Shown here: positions 19,658 to 20,883 of the stretch, piece by piece
Numbering within the stretch: the stretch's first letter is position 1
How the letters are laid out: every line of letters begins with the position of its first letter
Origin: Larix sibirica
Taxonomy: Eukaryota; Streptophyta; Pinopsida; Pinales; Pinaceae
Direction: 5' to 3'
Assembly: GCA_004151065.3 (NCBI GenBank)
Contig: NWUY0300016728.1
Location: 43,976-64,858 of the forward strand
DNA: 20,883 nucleotides
The notes under the pieces: generated by a model
What the model was told of the DNA's origin: nothing
The model's database searches: none
What the model saw: the letters and a program-made list of their open reading frames with translations, nothing else
Program-made: the position numbers and the translations under genes

Positions 19658-20070
19658 CTAACAATATTTTGATCTCCACTCAATATCTCTACACTTCTAG
19701 AGATAATTTTTTCCCCTAAACAACAAAGACACGAGCTTCAGACTACTTTCACTTTCTATGAATTCTCCCAGTGCTTGGATGCTTGATACCAATTTTTCTA
19801 TATGTTTCTCTTAGCCATGAATCTTCCATTTATATGTTGGGAAGGTGGAAAGGACAAGGTCAAGAGTGCATCCATATCACACCAATTTTGTCCATGCATG
19901 ATCTAAACTTGTGTATTTTCTAACTCCCAGTCTTTCTTCATTGTTTTATGGATTTTGAGATGCGTCATGATGGTTCTTGTACAAAACAACTACAGCTAGC
20001 CATTATTCTCCTTTAAAGGAACTACGAGGGCCATTATTTTCTTCAAGGAAAAGAATGACCACATGTCCAT
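19658..20070 (-). pseudogene. Second unrecognised degenerate reading frame
   Basis: Family not recognised. Starting at an ATG at 20,068-20,070 (minus) the frame reads MDMWSFFSLKKIM, VVPLKENNG, THLKIHKTMKKDWELENTQV and NWCDMDALLTLSFPP, with three TAG stops that would each be Gln before a C-to-T change. Around 19,830 coding character moves to the next frame: EKHIEKLVSSIQALGEFIES, SLKLVSLLFRGKNYL, KCRDIEWRSKYC, ending with TAG at 19,658-19,660. The charged helical composition suggests real ancestral coding sequence. It lies just upstream of LINE B in the same orientation and might be the 5' half of the frame at 15,798-16,760. No ORF of this region is long enough to be intact. Confidence 0.38.
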
Positions 20071-20400
20071 AACACAAACAAATAATCTAAAGCTCAGAGT
20101 CTTCACTTGTTTCAATCATTCTGACTAGTAGTATAATATATTCATGTTACTCGTATCAAGGGTGTGAAATATCCATATAACACAAATATTTTACATCTCT
20201 TCGACGTTTACTAATTTTTCTTTTGGTTATAGGAAATCCAACTTGACAATATTGATGTAAATTCAAAATGCACAAGGTAATGTATCAACAATATCGATGG
20301 ACTATTTATGTTTTAATTTTGGATGAAGGTTATGTGCTTGAATGTAGTTAAGGAATGTTACATAAAAATTTTGATTGAATAAAAGCGATACGTTTTTCTA
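20071..20400. other. AT-rich stretch without recognised features
   Basis: I see no open frame with family motifs, no RNA gene and no clear repeat between the upstream end of the unrecognised minus-strand frame and the palindrome. Confidence 0.45.
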
Positions 20401-20424
20401 GAATCTAAAGTTTCAAGTGGACAC

Positions 20425-20506
20425 TCCACCCATATTCAAGGAACAAGAGAGCTCAAGAATAGGAGTACCTATTCCTTAGCTCTCTTGTTCCCTGAATATG
20501 GGTGGA
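20425..20506. repeat. Near-perfect palindrome: 39-bp arms, 4-base loop
   Basis: The left arm (20,425-20,463, starting TCCACCCATATTCA) and the right arm (20,468-20,506, ending GAATATGGGTGGA) are reverse complements at 36 of 39 positions, around the loop AGTA at 20,464-20,467. Weaker complementarity continues outwards for roughly another 25-29 bases per arm, so the whole fold-back spans about 20,399-20,532. A transcript or single strand would form a long hairpin. It could be a small foldback or MITE-like element, a small-RNA hairpin, or a local inverted duplication. Terminal repeats and target duplications were not established. Confidence 0.93.
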
Positions 20507-20546
20507 TTTTCTAGTCGAAACATCGAATTCTCAAATCTCCACACAA

Positions 20547-20576
20547 CTATATCCATAAACTCTATATCCATAAACT
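20547..20576. repeat. 15-bp perfect tandem duplication
   Basis: CTATATCCATAAACT is present twice without spacer at 20,547-20,561 and 20,562-20,576, just outside the palindrome. It is probably replication slippage. Confidence 0.9.
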
Positions 20577-20659
20577 AAATACATAATCTACACGATGGAC
20601 TGTGAAAATCTAAATGCTATTATGATTTTTCCTTCAAAAACACACACAAATAGAAGAAA

Positions 20660-20850
20660 CCCCAGTGGTGATCTCAATTGGTTGAACCATCCATCGAAGG
20701 CATGTTTCTAATGGTAAATCCATAGGCCATAGGTTCAAATATAGTTAAATTTCTAAAAGTTACCAACCACTACCATAATTTGGTCCAGTAGTTGAGCCAC
20801 CCTCTTTCAATACATTCCTAGGGAAAAGGGGCATCTTCTGAGGTTTTCCT
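20660..20850 (+). mobile_element. Possible tRNA-derived SINE (pol III box-like motifs)
   Basis: GATCTCAATTGGTTGA at 20,670-20,685 resembles the A box and D-arm of tRNA genes (TAGCTCAGTTGG; two clear departures). GGTTCAAATAT at 20,732-20,742 matches the B box GGTTCRANNCC except at its last bases. The spacing of about 60 bases fits a tRNA-type promoter. The region does not fold convincingly as a tRNA by eye: no complete acceptor stem or anticodon arm was found. A SINE head followed by a tRNA-unrelated body and the TC-rich end is the most economical reading. Confidence is limited because only two short motifs support it. Confidence 0.35.
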
Positions 20851-20856
20851 AAGGAA

Positions 20857-20883
20857 TCTCTCTCTCTCTCTCTCTCTCTCTCT
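20857..20883 (+). repeat. (TC)n microsatellite running off the window edge
   Basis: An uninterrupted TC dinucleotide run starts at 20,857 and continues to the last base, 13.5 units visible. Its full length is unknown. It directly follows the possible SINE segment. Confidence 0.97.

Noticed and set aside
20655-20760. Functional tRNA gene
   Set aside because: Only A-box and B-box-like motifs are present; no acceptor stem or proper anticodon arm could be formed by eye.
1-20883. CRISPR arrays, bacterial operons, toxin-antitoxin or phage defence genes
   Set aside because: No spaced repeats of that kind, no compact gene organisation and no such protein motifs; everything recognisable is plant retrotransposon.

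Overview
This window reads as intergenic DNA from a large, repeat-rich plant nuclear genome. It is AT-rich, and nothing in it looks prokaryotic: there are no operons, ribosome-binding sites or compact genes. Every recognisable coding stretch is a decayed retrotransposon. The domain types (a Ty3/gypsy element and L1-like LINEs with an RNase H domain) point to a seed plant. A gymnosperm with a very large genome is plausible, but the sequence does not prove it. I found no intact host gene.

Layout. (1) 1 to about 5,690, minus strand: a degenerate Ty3/gypsy LTR retrotransposon whose gag, protease, RT, RNase H and integrase are all recognisable. It runs off the left edge before its 3' LTR. (2) About 5,700-7,040: AT-rich sequence where the element's 5' leader and LTR should lie; I could not delimit an LTR. 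(3) About 7,045-14,967: three related pieces of one L1-like family (LINE A). Copy 1 is direct, with an internal deletion of about 0.9 kb. Copy 3 is an inverted fragment of about 1.1 kb. Copy 2 is direct and reaches a proper 3' end with AATAAA and a poly(A) run. (4) 14,968-15,797: AT-rich, nothing recognised. (5) 15,798 to about 16,760, minus: an unrecognised decayed reading frame with a coiled-coil-like middle and a very acidic C-terminus. (6) About 16,900-19,560, minus: a second, different L1-like family (LINE B), 5'-truncated in the RT domain, also with a zinc-binding domain and RNase H. (7) 19,658-20,070, minus: a second unrecognised decayed frame. (8) 20,400-20,883: a near-perfect 39-bp-arm palindrome, a 15-bp tandem duplication, a segment with tRNA-like pol III boxes, and a (TC)n microsatellite running off the edge.

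No piece looks able to make its full protein today. Most breaks are in-frame stop codons explained by single C-to-T or G-to-A changes at Gln, Arg and Trp codons, as expected for long-methylated, silenced plant DNA. The items most worth following are the inverted LINE cluster, the two unrecognised reading frames that flank LINE B in the same orientation, the long palindrome, and the SINE-like segment. I do not see a convincing new molecular system.
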